Notes under the pieces: model-generated
What the model was told of the DNA's origin: nothing
Database searches by the model: none
What the model saw: the letters and a program-made list of their open reading frames with translations, nothing else
From: Gammaproteobacteria bacterium
Lineage (GTDB): Bacteria > Pseudomonadota > Gammaproteobacteria > Acidithiobacillales > Acidithiobacillaceae
Length of the DNA: 8,633 nt
Direction: 5' to 3'
Assembly: GCA_023381645.1 (NCBI GenBank)
Contig: JAMCRJ010000109.1
Coordinates: 1 to 8,633 of the forward strand
Position numbers and translations under genes: made by a program
In this document: positions 1 to 5,811 of the stretch, in pieces
Layout: every line of letters starts with the position of its first letter
Position numbering within the stretch: the stretch's first letter is position 1

Positions 1-50
1 GGAACACTACAACAGGAGCAGTCATTATGGGTGAGAGGCGCGAGCAGTGA
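1..50 (+). other. Possible 3' end of an upstream gene
   Basis: All three plus-strand frames are open to the left edge. One ends at TGA 48-50, giving a tail of NTTTGAVIMGERREQ and a 4-bp GTGA overlap with the ParA start. A second ends at TGA 32-34, giving a tail of EHYNRSSHYG, and is in frame with ParA. A third ends at TAA 73-75. The sequence cannot decide which, if any, is the tail of a real gene. The tightness of the next junctions makes an upstream operon member likely, and the GTGA overlap is the arrangement most typical of coupled genes. No product can be named from about 15 residues. Confidence 0.3.
13..50 (+). promoter_or_regulatory. Shine-Dalgarno with a seven-codon open frame overlapping the ParA start
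   Basis: AGGAG at 13-17 sits nine bases before ATG 27-29, which opens a seven-codon frame (MGERREQ) ending at TGA 48-50. That stop overlaps the GTG start of the ParA gene in the sequence GTGA. It could be a translated mini-cistron that delivers ribosomes to the weak GTG start by coupling. The same stretch could equally be the in-frame tail of an upstream gene, with the AGGAG match due to chance. A weaker GAGAGG at 33-38, eight bases before the GTG, could serve ParA directly. Confidence 0.25.
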
Positions 51-685
51 TCCGGGTGCTGGTGCTCAACAGTAAAGGAGGTGCCGGAAAAACAACCGTC
101 GCCACCAATCTCGCCAGCCTGCTGGCATTGCGCGGTTCGGTGCTCCTCGCCGATCTGGACCCACAGCGCTCGTCCAGCACCTGGGCCGGGCGACGATCGG
201 AACACCTGCCCAAGCTGTCCGTCATTACCGATGCCGACCGGGATTTCCGCGATTATCCACCCACGGATTTCGTGGTCTTTGACGCCCCTGCCGGTCTCAA
301 GAAAGGGCGTCTGGAAGACATGCTGGGCGAGGTGGAAGCGTTGCTGGTGCCCATCGGACCATCTTCCTTCGATATGGACGCCAGCCGCGTCTTCCTGGAA
401 CAACTGAAGGAAATAAAACGCTTTCGCAAGGGAAAGGTGCGCATGGGCGTGATTGCCAACCGGGTGAATGCGCGTACCAAGGGCGGACAGCATTTGCAGA
501 CCTTTCTTGCGGATTTGCAATTGCCGGTAGTGGCCACCCTGCGCGACAGCGAACTTTATGTGCGGGCGGCACAACTGGGTGCGGGAGTGGCAGACCTACG
601 CGCCGCCGAAACCCGGGCCGATCTGCCGCAATGGGCGCAGATTCTGCGTTTCGTGATGGAAGGGAAATATGGAACAGGAGCTTAA
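47..685 (+). CDS. Orphan ParA/MinD-family partition ATPase
   Basis: This 212-residue protein is a cytoplasmic P-loop ATPase of the ParA type. Such ATPases bind the nucleoid as ATP dimers and position plasmids, chromosomes, carboxysomes or other cargo. The deviant Walker A motif KGGAGKTT lies at residues 10-17, with signature lysine K10 and P-loop lysine K15. Walker A' is DLDPQ at 36-40, and Walker B is VVFDAP with D79. A basic patch follows (residues ~122-150) and then the family-typical C-terminal run with LRDSELYVRAAQLGAGV. An in-frame stop at 32-34 leaves the GTG at 47 as the only sensible start before the P-loop. Its 3' end overlaps the CYTH-CHAD gene by 17 bp, which implies co-translation. 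No parB-like DNA-binding partner and no centromere-like repeats are visible, so it is unlikely to be the main chromosome partition gene. The short, single-domain form resembles ParF/McdA-type cargo positioners. The family is clear; the cargo is inferred. Confidence 0.9.
   Translation: MIRVLVLNSKGGAGKTTVATNLASLLALRGSVLLADLDPQRSSSTWAGRRSEHLPKLSVITDADRDFRDYPPTDFVVFDAPAGLKKGRLEDMLGEVEALLVPIGPSSFDMDASRVFLEQLKEIKRFRKGKVRMGVIANRVNARTKGGQHLQTFLADLQLPVVATLRDSELYVRAAQLGAGVADLRAAETRADLPQWAQILRFVMEGKYGTGA
658..664 (+). promoter_or_regulatory. Ribosome binding site of the CYTH-CHAD gene inside the ParA gene
   Basis: GGAAGGG lies four bases before ATG 669, within the last codons of the ParA gene. An in-frame stop at 654-656 bounds the start on the upstream side, and ATG 669 is the only start codon before the EQELKL motif. 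The spacing is short, which fits coupled translation from the overlapping upstream gene. Confidence 0.5.
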
Positions 686-2138
686 ACTGCAAATACTGGA
701 CCCATCCCCTGTCACCTGGGAAAGGATTTGCAAATTCCCTCTGCTCGCGCTGGGGAAAGCCCCTACCCTGAAACTGCATGCGGTCTATTATGACAGCCGG
801 GACGGCGCCTTGCGGCGCGCGAAGCTCGCGTATCGGGTGCGTCGAGAAGGTAAGGAGTGGGTCGCCACCCTCAAGGCCGATGGACAGTCCGTGGGCGGAT
901 TGCATCAGCGCCCCGAATGGAATGTCACCGTTTCCTCCTCCGCAGCGGACCTCCGGGTGTTTACCGACCCGGACGCCGCGGTATTGCTGGCACCCTTTCT
1001 GGATTTGGCTCTGCAGGCCATCCTCGAAACCCGTTTTGAGCGGCTGGAAAGCCGGGTGGATTGTGCCGATGGCAGTCAGATAGTAGTCGCCCTGGATCGT
1101 GGAGAAATCCTTGCCGGCGGCCTGTGCGAACCGATTCTCGAAATCGAGTTGGAGTTGGCGACCGGGGAGCCTGCTGCGATATTGGAGATGGGCGCGGAGC
1201 TATGTGCCCATCTGCCGTTGCTGCCTGATGGGGAGAGCAAGATGTTCCGGGGGTTGCGTCTGGCCGGACTGATACCAGCCGATGCCGTTGCGCTGGGGGA
1301 CAAAACACCACCGCTGCGCCGACACGAAAATGCCGGGAAGGCACTCAGCCGCCTGTTGATCGCACAATGTCAGCAGGCCCTCACCGCCGCCAGGCAGCAT
1401 GCGGCCGGTAACAGCCCGGAGACCTTTCATCAGTTGCGCAAAGCGGTCCGCAGCCTGCGCGCAGTGCTGCGATTCTGCCGGGCACTGGATACCGACAAGC
1501 ATCTGGAGGGTGTCCGTCAGGAATTGGCGGACTGGTTTCATCAGCAAAGTATACGGCGCGATCATGAAGTGCTGGCCACATACTGGGCGACTTTGGCTGC
1601 CGGGACAGGCACAGAGGTCGCGCCCCTGTACACCTGGTTGAGCGCGCAGGCCGAAACCACCCCTGCCGGACTGGGTCACCTCGCCGCTAGGATACTGCAG
1701 ATCTGGGCGCTGCTGCTGCGTGCCGCATTGCACAGTGACGAAGACCTCCAGCACTACGCGGAAATGCATTTGCGGCGTCAGGACCGCAAATTGACGGCGG
1801 CGGGTGCTGCGGCCCAAACCCCCGCCGAGTTTCATGCCCTGCGCATTCGCATCAAGAATTGGCGCTATGTAATTCTCGCACTAGGAGATATGTGGCCCAG
1901 CAAAGACAGCAAGGCGCTGATCAAGGCCCTCTCCGCCCTGCAAAAAATCTCCGGCGCAATGCATGATGCAGATATGGCAGGGCAGCATCTTGCAGGACTG
2001 GCTACCAGCCGCAGGCACGGGCTCGCCTTCAATGCGGGGATGCTGATGGGCTATCTCCATGCCCGGGAGGTCCGGCAACACAAAAAATTCTCCCGGCACT
2101 GGAAACGGCTGGAGAGCATCCCCCGTCCGTGGAACTGA
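669..2138 (+). CDS. CYTH-CHAD protein (inorganic triphosphatase / polyphosphate-associated)
   Basis: The 489-residue protein has two domains. The N-terminal CYTH domain (residues ~1-205) forms a triphosphate-hydrolysing tunnel. Its ExExK signature is at E2, E4 and K6. It is followed by YYDSRDGALRRAKLAYRVRR (40-59), K69 in ATLK, R81, the acidic EIELE strand (158-162) and SKMFRG (190-195), so the metal- and phosphate-binding residues appear intact. The C-terminal CHAD domain (residues ~223-475) is an alpha-helical duplication. The first half has H254, R257, K258, R261, R264 and R268 in the HxxRKxxRxxR pattern. The second has H389, R392, K396, R399 and Y400, then LQKISGAMHDAD (424-435). CHAD proteins of other bacteria attach to polyphosphate granules (phosins), and E. 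coli YgiF is a CYTH-CHAD triphosphatase of similar design. No signal peptide or membrane segment is seen. The domain call is firm; the in vivo substrate is not known. It is the last gene before convergent pepN. Confidence 0.92.
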   Translation: MEQELKLQILDPSPVTWERICKFPLLALGKAPTLKLHAVYYDSRDGALRRAKLAYRVRREGKEWVATLKADGQSVGGLHQRPEWNVTVSSSAADLRVFTDPDAAVLLAPFLDLALQAILETRFERLESRVDCADGSQIVVALDRGEILAGGLCEPILEIELELATGEPAAILEMGAELCAHLPLLPDGESKMFRGLRLAGLIPADAVALGDKTPPLRRHENAGKALSRLLIAQCQQALTAARQHAAGNSPETFHQLRKAVRSLRAVLRFCRALDTDKHLEGVRQELADWFHQQSIRRDHEVLATYWATLAAGTGTEVAPLYTWLSAQAETTPAGLGHLAARILQIWALLLRAALHSDEDLQHYAEMHLRRQDRKLTAAGAAAQTPAEFHALRIRIKNWRYVILALGDMWPSKDSKALIKALSALQKISGAMHDADMAGQHLAGLATSRRHGLAFNAGMLMGYLHAREVRQHKKFSRHWKRLESIPRPWN

Positions 2139-2179
2139 TGCGTCGACATCCCTTCAGTCTCTTTGCATGATGCCGATGT
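2139..2179. other. Short convergent spacer with a weak dyad
   Basis: This 41-bp gap separates the stop codons of the CYTH-CHAD gene and pepN. GACATC at 2145-2150 is the inverse of GATGTC at 2175-2180, with a 24-nt loop and no T-run on either side. It is too weak to call an intrinsic terminator, so termination of both converging transcripts is unexplained by sequence, and Rho or read-through antisense overlap is possible. Confidence 0.25.
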
Positions 2180-4807
2180 CTACTCTGGATGGGAACGCTG
2201 TATGACTTCTGCCAGATCGCGGGAAAGCCCAGGCTTACCAGCCAATATTTTCAAGGCCGTCACCATCGCCTGCTGACGCGGGGCATCGTAACGCTGCCAA
2301 CGACTGAGGGGTGTCGCCAGGCGCGCCGCCGTCTGCGGATTGATGTCATCCAGACGGCGGATCTGCTCGGCAAAGAACGTATAACCGGAGCCATCCGCCG
2401 CATGGAAAACCGTGGGATTGGCGGCAAACGCACCGAGTACCGCACGCACCCGATTGGGCACCCGCCAGTCGAAGGCGGGATGCACCAGCAGATGTTCCAC
2501 CTGCCGCAAGGTTTTCGGGTAGGGCGCAGCCGCCTGTATGGCAAACCATTTGTCGATCACCAGCGGGTATTCGTGCCACCTTTGGTAAAAGTCGAGGATG
2601 ACGTCTTCGGCATCGTGATGCCGGTGTTGCGCCAGCAACTGGAAAGCTGCCAGTCGGTCCGTCATGTTATCAGCCTGTATATATTGCTGACGGGCGTGCA
2701 GGATCGCGCCTTCGCGGCTGTTGCCCTCACCGGCGAGGAGATAAGCCAGAGCCAGGTTGCGCAGGCGCCGGCGACCGATGGACAGACCGTCGCGCTGATA
2801 GGCGGCAGCAAGATCGTGATACAGACCGGTCCATTCCTTTGCGAAATGTCTGCCGATGGCACGCATCATCCCGTCCCGGGCCCGGTGGATGGCCTCGACG
2901 GCGACTACAGGCATCTGTTCACCAATATAATCCTCGCCGGGGAGCGTCAACAGTTCGGCACAAAAGGCGGGGTCCAGCTGACGGTCCGCCAGCGTCGCTG
3001 CGACGGCGTTCCGTAATGTGACGGGCAATGGTGCGACCGATGAATCCGCCACAGCGGCGAGCAAGGCTTTTACAGCAAGGTCCTGCATGCTTTCCCAGCG
3101 ATTGAAGGGATCATCATCGTGGCGTGCCAGAAAACCATGGGCGTCGTCATCCAGAGAGTCCTGCAGCCGCACCGGGGCGGAGAAGCCGCGCAGAAGGGAA
3201 GGAATCACCGGACCCGGCAAGTTCGCAAAGTTCCAGGATTGCTCCGACTGCTCCAGCAACAATACCGTTTCGGAGGCACCCCCGACAACCTCCAGAGGCA
3301 CACGTTGCCCTTGGGTGTTGAGCAGCGCCATACGAACCGGGATCGGCACCGCCTCTTTCACGGGTTGACCGGGGGTTGCCGGGGTTTCCTGATGCAGGGT
3401 AAGGGTATAGCTGTGCCGGGCAGGATCGTAGCTGCCTGTAGCCCGTACCACGGGCGTCCCCGCCTGGCCATACCAGCGCCGAAATCCGGAGAGGTCACGC
3501 TGGTTGGCGTCTTCCATGGCGGCAATAAAGTCCTCGATGGTTACCGCATGGCCGTCGTGACGCTCGAAATACAGATCCATACCCTTCCGAAATGGCACCT
3601 TGCCAAGCAGGGTGTGCATCATTCGCACCAATTCGGCGCCTTTTTCATAAACCGTGGCGGTGTAGAAATTGTTGATCTCGGAATAGGCATCGGGCCGCAC
3701 CGGGTGGGCGAGCGGACCAGCGTCTTCCGGGAACTGGGCGGCACGCAGGCGGCGTACATCGCCGATGCGCTGGACACCGCGGGAATTTTGATCGGCACTG
3801 AATTCCTGATCGCGAAACACCGTCAGGCCTTCTTTGAGACTGAGCTGAAACCAGTCGCGCAAGGTCACCCGATTGCCGGTCCAGTTGTGGAAATATTCGT
3901 GGGCGATAACCGACTCGATACCCTGATAGTCGCTGTCCGTAGCTGTTTCCGGGCTAGCGAGCACATACTTGGCATTAAAAATATTGAGGCCTTTGTTCTC
4001 CATCGCGCCCATATTGAAGCTGTCGGTAGCGACGATCATATAGCGGTTTAGATCGTATTCCCGGCCGTAGACCTCTTCGTCCCAGCGCATGGCGTGTTTG
4101 AGGCTGTCCATGGCCTGGGCGCAGGCGCCGGTATCGCGTTCGGCCACATAGATTTCCAGGGCTACTTCCCGGCCGGAAGCGGTACGATACCGGTCGCGGA
4201 CTACCGCCAGATCCCCGGCCACCATGGCGAAGAGGTAGGCCGGCTTGGGATAGGGGTCTTCCCAGCGGGCCCAGTGCCAGCCACCCTCTTCAACACCCGT
4301 GGCCATACAGTTGCCATTGGCGAGCAATACCGGGCAACTGTCCTGCGGGGCGTGCAGGGTCACCGTGAAGCGGGCGAGGCAGTCGGGGCGATCCAGGTAA
4401 TAGGTGATACGCCGGAATCCCTCCGCTTCACATTGGGTCAGGAACTGCCCGCCCGCATGATAGAGACCGGAAAGCGCGGTGTTGGCCCGAGGATGGATAC
4501 GTACCCTGCTTTCCAGAATGAAGGCTTCCGGAGGATTCAGCAAGAGCAAACCACCCTCGGTCAGCCGATATGCGCTTTCTGCCAGCGCCTGGCCATCCCG
4601 CTGGAGACCCAACAGTTCCAGAGACTCGCCATCCAGATGCAGTTCCGCGACCGGCTCCGGTGCGATGCGATGCAACTGAAGGCGGGTGTGTACTTCGGTA
4701 TTGTCTGGATCCAGGCGCACATCCAAGGCGATTTCGGAGACTTGATAGCTGGGAGCCTGGTAGTCTCCACGCCGGATTACCGTCGCTTTCGATCCCGAGA
4801 TATTCAC
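2180..4807 (-). CDS. pepN: Aminopeptidase N (M1 family zinc metallopeptidase)
   Basis: This broad-specificity cytoplasmic aminopeptidase removes N-terminal residues from peptides in the last steps of protein turnover. Numbering from the GTG at 4807 (875 residues), the exopeptidase motif GAMEN is at 267-271. The zinc site HEYFH is at 303-307 (ligands H303 and H307, catalytic E304), the third ligand is E326 in LKEGLTVF, and the transition-state tyrosine is Y387 in TVYEKGAE. All have the spacing of E. coli PepN, shifted by six residues. The N-terminal beta domain with QCEAEGFRRITYYLDRP, the beta-sandwich and the helical C-terminal domain (including NNMTD and the RYDA region) are all present, so the gene is full length. 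A second GTG at 4816 (878 residues) is possible, and an in-frame stop at 4832-4834 excludes anything earlier. GGAG at 4818-4821 lies 10 nt before the 4807 start but only 1 nt before the 4816 start, and the 4807 start overlaps the dsbG stop as GTGA. I therefore prefer 4807. It is the second gene of a dsbG-pepN unit. Confidence 0.95.
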   Translation of the reverse strand: MNISGSKATVIRRGDYQAPSYQVSEIALDVRLDPDNTEVHTRLQLHRIAPEPVAELHLDGESLELLGLQRDGQALAESAYRLTEGGLLLLNPPEAFILESRVRIHPRANTALSGLYHAGGQFLTQCEAEGFRRITYYLDRPDCLARFTVTLHAPQDSCPVLLANGNCMATGVEEGGWHWARWEDPYPKPAYLFAMVAGDLAVVRDRYRTASGREVALEIYVAERDTGACAQAMDSLKHAMRWDEEVYGREYDLNRYMIVATDSFNMGAMENKGLNIFNAKYVLASPETATDSDYQGIESVIAHEYFHNWTGNRVTLRDWFQLSLKEGLTVFRDQEFSADQNSRGVQRIGDVRRLRAAQFPEDAGPLAHPVRPDAYSEINNFYTATVYEKGAELVRMMHTLLGKVPFRKGMDLYFERHDGHAVTIEDFIAAMEDANQRDLSGFRRWYGQAGTPVVRATGSYDPARHSYTLTLHQETPATPGQPVKEAVPIPVRMALLNTQGQRVPLEVVGGASETVLLLEQSEQSWNFANLPGPVIPSLLRGFSAPVRLQDSLDDDAHGFLARHDDDPFNRWESMQDLAVKALLAAVADSSVAPLPVTLRNAVAATLADRQLDPAFCAELLTLPGEDYIGEQMPVVAVEAIHRARDGMMRAIGRHFAKEWTGLYHDLAAAYQRDGLSIGRRRLRNLALAYLLAGEGNSREGAILHARQQYIQADNMTDRLAAFQLLAQHRHHDAEDVILDFYQRWHEYPLVIDKWFAIQAAAPYPKTLRQVEHLLVHPAFDWRVPNRVRAVLGAFAANPTVFHAADGSGYTFFAEQIRRLDDINPQTAARLATPLSRWQRYDAPRQQAMVTALKILAGKPGLSRDLAEVIQRSHPE

Positions 4808-5655
4808 TTCCGGCACGCTCCATTTTGCAGATTACCGATATGCGCAGCAAAATCCATGAAGCTCTCTTTGCCCAGGCCATGTACCAAGGTCGGCTCACCC
4901 TTTGAATTACAGTAAATCAGGGTGGGGGTAGCCATTTCACCGCTTTCACCCAATAGCCTGGTATTGTTTTCTACCGCACTGAGGGTGGCGGCGGCGGGAT
5001 TTTGCGCCGGTGCAATTCCCCCCTCTTCCGTCACCGTATCGAAGCCCTTTTCGTTCTTCGCCATGGCGGCAGCGGGGTCTGCGGCACCAAGAATGGCTGC
5101 GGCCTTCGGCATGCTGCTCGGCTTGAGAAAAGCCACCACCACATAACGCACCCTGAGCTTGCCGGCCTCGATCAGCGGTTTGGCCTCTTCATAAAACTTG
5201 TGGCAGAAAATGCAGTTTGGATCGACGAAAGCAGTGATTTCCGGTCCGCCTGTACCCAGCACAAAGCTATCGGCACCAGCCGCCTTCGCTGCCAAAGCCC
5301 CTGCGCTCGCCGGTTTGGGAATCAGGCCAAGCTTCACCATCGCCGTGTGCGCTTCATCCTCACCCTGCTTGTTCAGGACGGGGCCGGCAACCAGGTATCG
5401 GCCATCCGCGGTGGCAAAGGCGACCGTCGGATGGCCCTGCAGAGTCACCTCGATTCCGGTCAATCCGCCGGGACCGGGAAACACCTTCTCGGCCTTGGCT
5501 TCCCCATGGGTCACGGATTCCAGCAAGCTTGCCGCTGTGCCGAGACTGACTCCCGATCCTGTGCCGGGCATTACCGCAAAACGTTCCACGACGGCGCCGG
5601 TGAGGCCTCCGATAATAAAAAGGCCTACGGCCAACGCGATGGATTTTTTCTCCAT
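4804..5655 (-). CDS. dsbG: DsbG-type periplasmic thiol:disulfide isomerase/chaperone
   Basis: The 283-residue protein belongs to the DsbC/DsbG family, which repairs wrong disulfides or reduces sulfenylated cysteines in periplasmic proteins. Residues 5-23 are hydrophobic after a MEKK start, consistent with export by a signal peptide or an uncleaved anchor; a possible TGA-V cleavage after residue 21 is only fair. The dimerisation domain (~35-110) contains PGPGGLTG (60-67) and the ADGRYLVAG strand typical of DsbG. The thioredoxin-fold domain carries the active site CIFC (C148, C151) after FVDPN, and the cis-proline pair T243-P244 in MATPTLIY. E. coli DsbG has CPYC, so the inner dipeptide differs. 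Two extra cysteines, C249 and C281, lie near the C terminus. ATG 5655 is fixed by an in-frame stop at 5671-5673, with AAGGA at 5668-5672 placed 12 nt upstream. It overlaps pepN downstream. The family is firm; DsbG rather than DsbC rests on the PGG region and overall layout. Confidence 0.88.
   Translation of the reverse strand: MEKKSIALAVGLFIIGGLTGAVVERFAVMPGTGSGVSLGTAASLLESVTHGEAKAEKVFPGPGGLTGIEVTLQGHPTVAFATADGRYLVAGPVLNKQGEDEAHTAMVKLGLIPKPASAGALAAKAAGADSFVLGTGGPEITAFVDPNCIFCHKFYEEAKPLIEAGKLRVRYVVVAFLKPSSMPKAAAILGAADPAAAMAKNEKGFDTVTEEGGIAPAQNPAAATLSAVENNTRLLGESGEMATPTLIYCNSKGEPTLVHGLGKESFMDFAAHIGNLQNGACRK
4818..4821 (-). promoter_or_regulatory. Ribosome binding site that decides the pepN start
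   Basis: GGAG on the minus strand lies inside the end of dsbG. It is 10 nt upstream of GTG 4807-4805 and 1 nt upstream of GTG 4816-4814, so it favours the shorter pepN form. The dsbG stop (TGA, 4806-4804) overlaps that GTG by the shared bases of GTGA, a classic coupling arrangement. Confidence 0.45.
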
Positions 5656-5667
5656 GAGTGAATACGG

Positions 5668-5672
5668 TCCTT
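5668..5672 (-). promoter_or_regulatory. Ribosome binding site of dsbG
   Basis: AAGGA on the minus strand lies 12 nt before the dsbG ATG, a somewhat long spacing. No better match occurs closer to the start. Confidence 0.4.
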
Positions 5673-5706
5673 ATGTTTTTGCGAGATGTAACGACGATAC
5701 GCTTGG

Positions 5707-5712
5707 ATTCTA
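5707..5712 (-). promoter_or_regulatory. Weak candidate -10 box for dsbG-pepN
   Basis: TAGAAT on the minus strand matches five of six positions of the sigma-70 -10 consensus and lies about 52 bp upstream of the dsbG ATG. No convincing TTGACA-like -35 box is present 16-18 bp upstream; the best is TGGCTT, which is poor. If real, the promoter would be activator-dependent or weak. The repeats at 5726-5765 cover the expected -35 and upstream region. Confidence 0.25.
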
Positions 5713-5725
5713 AACCTGTGGCCGT

Positions 5726-5765
5726 GGTAAAAGCCAGACGGCCTCATCCTGGTAAAGCCGGACGG
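5726..5765. repeat. Tandem imperfect 15-16 nt repeats upstream of dsbG
   Basis: GGTAAAAGCCAGACGG at 5726-5741 and GGTAAAGCCGGACGG at 5751-5765 are direct repeats that start 25 bp apart. They differ by one substitution and one inserted A. Each is framed by a short inverted arm. GGCCGT (5720-5725) pairs with ACGGCC (5738-5743), and CTGGT (5749-5753) pairs with ACCAG (5766-5770). On the minus strand this would give two successive hairpins presenting similar sequence between the end of dnaE2 and the start of dsbG. They may be operator half-sites or RNA structure; the sequence does not say which. Confidence 0.5.
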
Positions 5766-5769
5766 ACCA

Positions 5770-5810
5770 GAGGAACCCGCTGTCTGGGCAGGGACTTCCT
5801 CGGTAGCGGG
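5770..5810. repeat. Interleaved inverted repeats just after the dnaE2 stop
   Basis: GAGGAA (5770-5775) is inverse to TTCCTC (5796-5801), and CCCGCT (5776-5781) is inverse to AGCGGG (5805-5810). The arms interleave, so the two stems are alternatives rather than a simple hairpin pair, and the connecting loops look too short for a stable pseudoknot. There is no T-run after either stem on the minus strand, so this is not an ordinary intrinsic terminator of dnaE2. Confidence 0.3.
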
Positions 5811-5811
5811 A

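Larger units (their letters stand above)
5656..5811. other. Non-coding spacer between dnaE2 and dsbG
   Basis: This spacer of about 156 bp lies between two minus-strand genes. It contains the interleaved inverted repeats, the tandem repeats, the weak -10 box and the dsbG ribosome binding site described separately. I found no CTGT-N8-ACAG LexA-type box, no small gene with a good ribosome binding site and no intrinsic terminator. The gap size suggests that dsbG-pepN has its own promoter. Confidence 0.6.

Noticed and set aside
47..685. ParA as part of a plasmid or chromosome parABS locus
   Set aside because: No ParB-like gene follows and no parS-like repeated sites are seen. The neighbour is a CYTH-CHAD gene, and the surroundings are ordinary housekeeping genes.
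47..685. ParA as the carboxysome positioning protein McdA
   Set aside because: The size and type would fit, but no carboxysome genes or McdB-like gene are in the window, so the neighbour gives no support.
3119..4915. Long plus-strand open frames at 3119-4051 and 4094-4915 antisense to pepN
   Set aside because: Both are in the codon-aligned antisense frame of a clearly real pepN, with no domain or good ribosome binding site. They are coding shadows.
5002..5661. 219-codon plus-strand open frame antisense to dsbG
   Set aside because: This is the same codon-aligned antisense effect; it covers dsbG almost exactly and shows no family features.
5720..5745. Intrinsic terminator of dnaE2
   Set aside because: The dyad GGCCGT/ACGGCC is real, but the T-stretch (CTTTT) on the minus strand lies in its loop rather than after the stem, so it does not have terminator form.
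5656..5811. LexA (SOS) box controlling dsbG
   Set aside because: CTGT occurs at 5780-5783, but the sequence eight bases later is GGAC rather than ACAG, and no other candidate fits.
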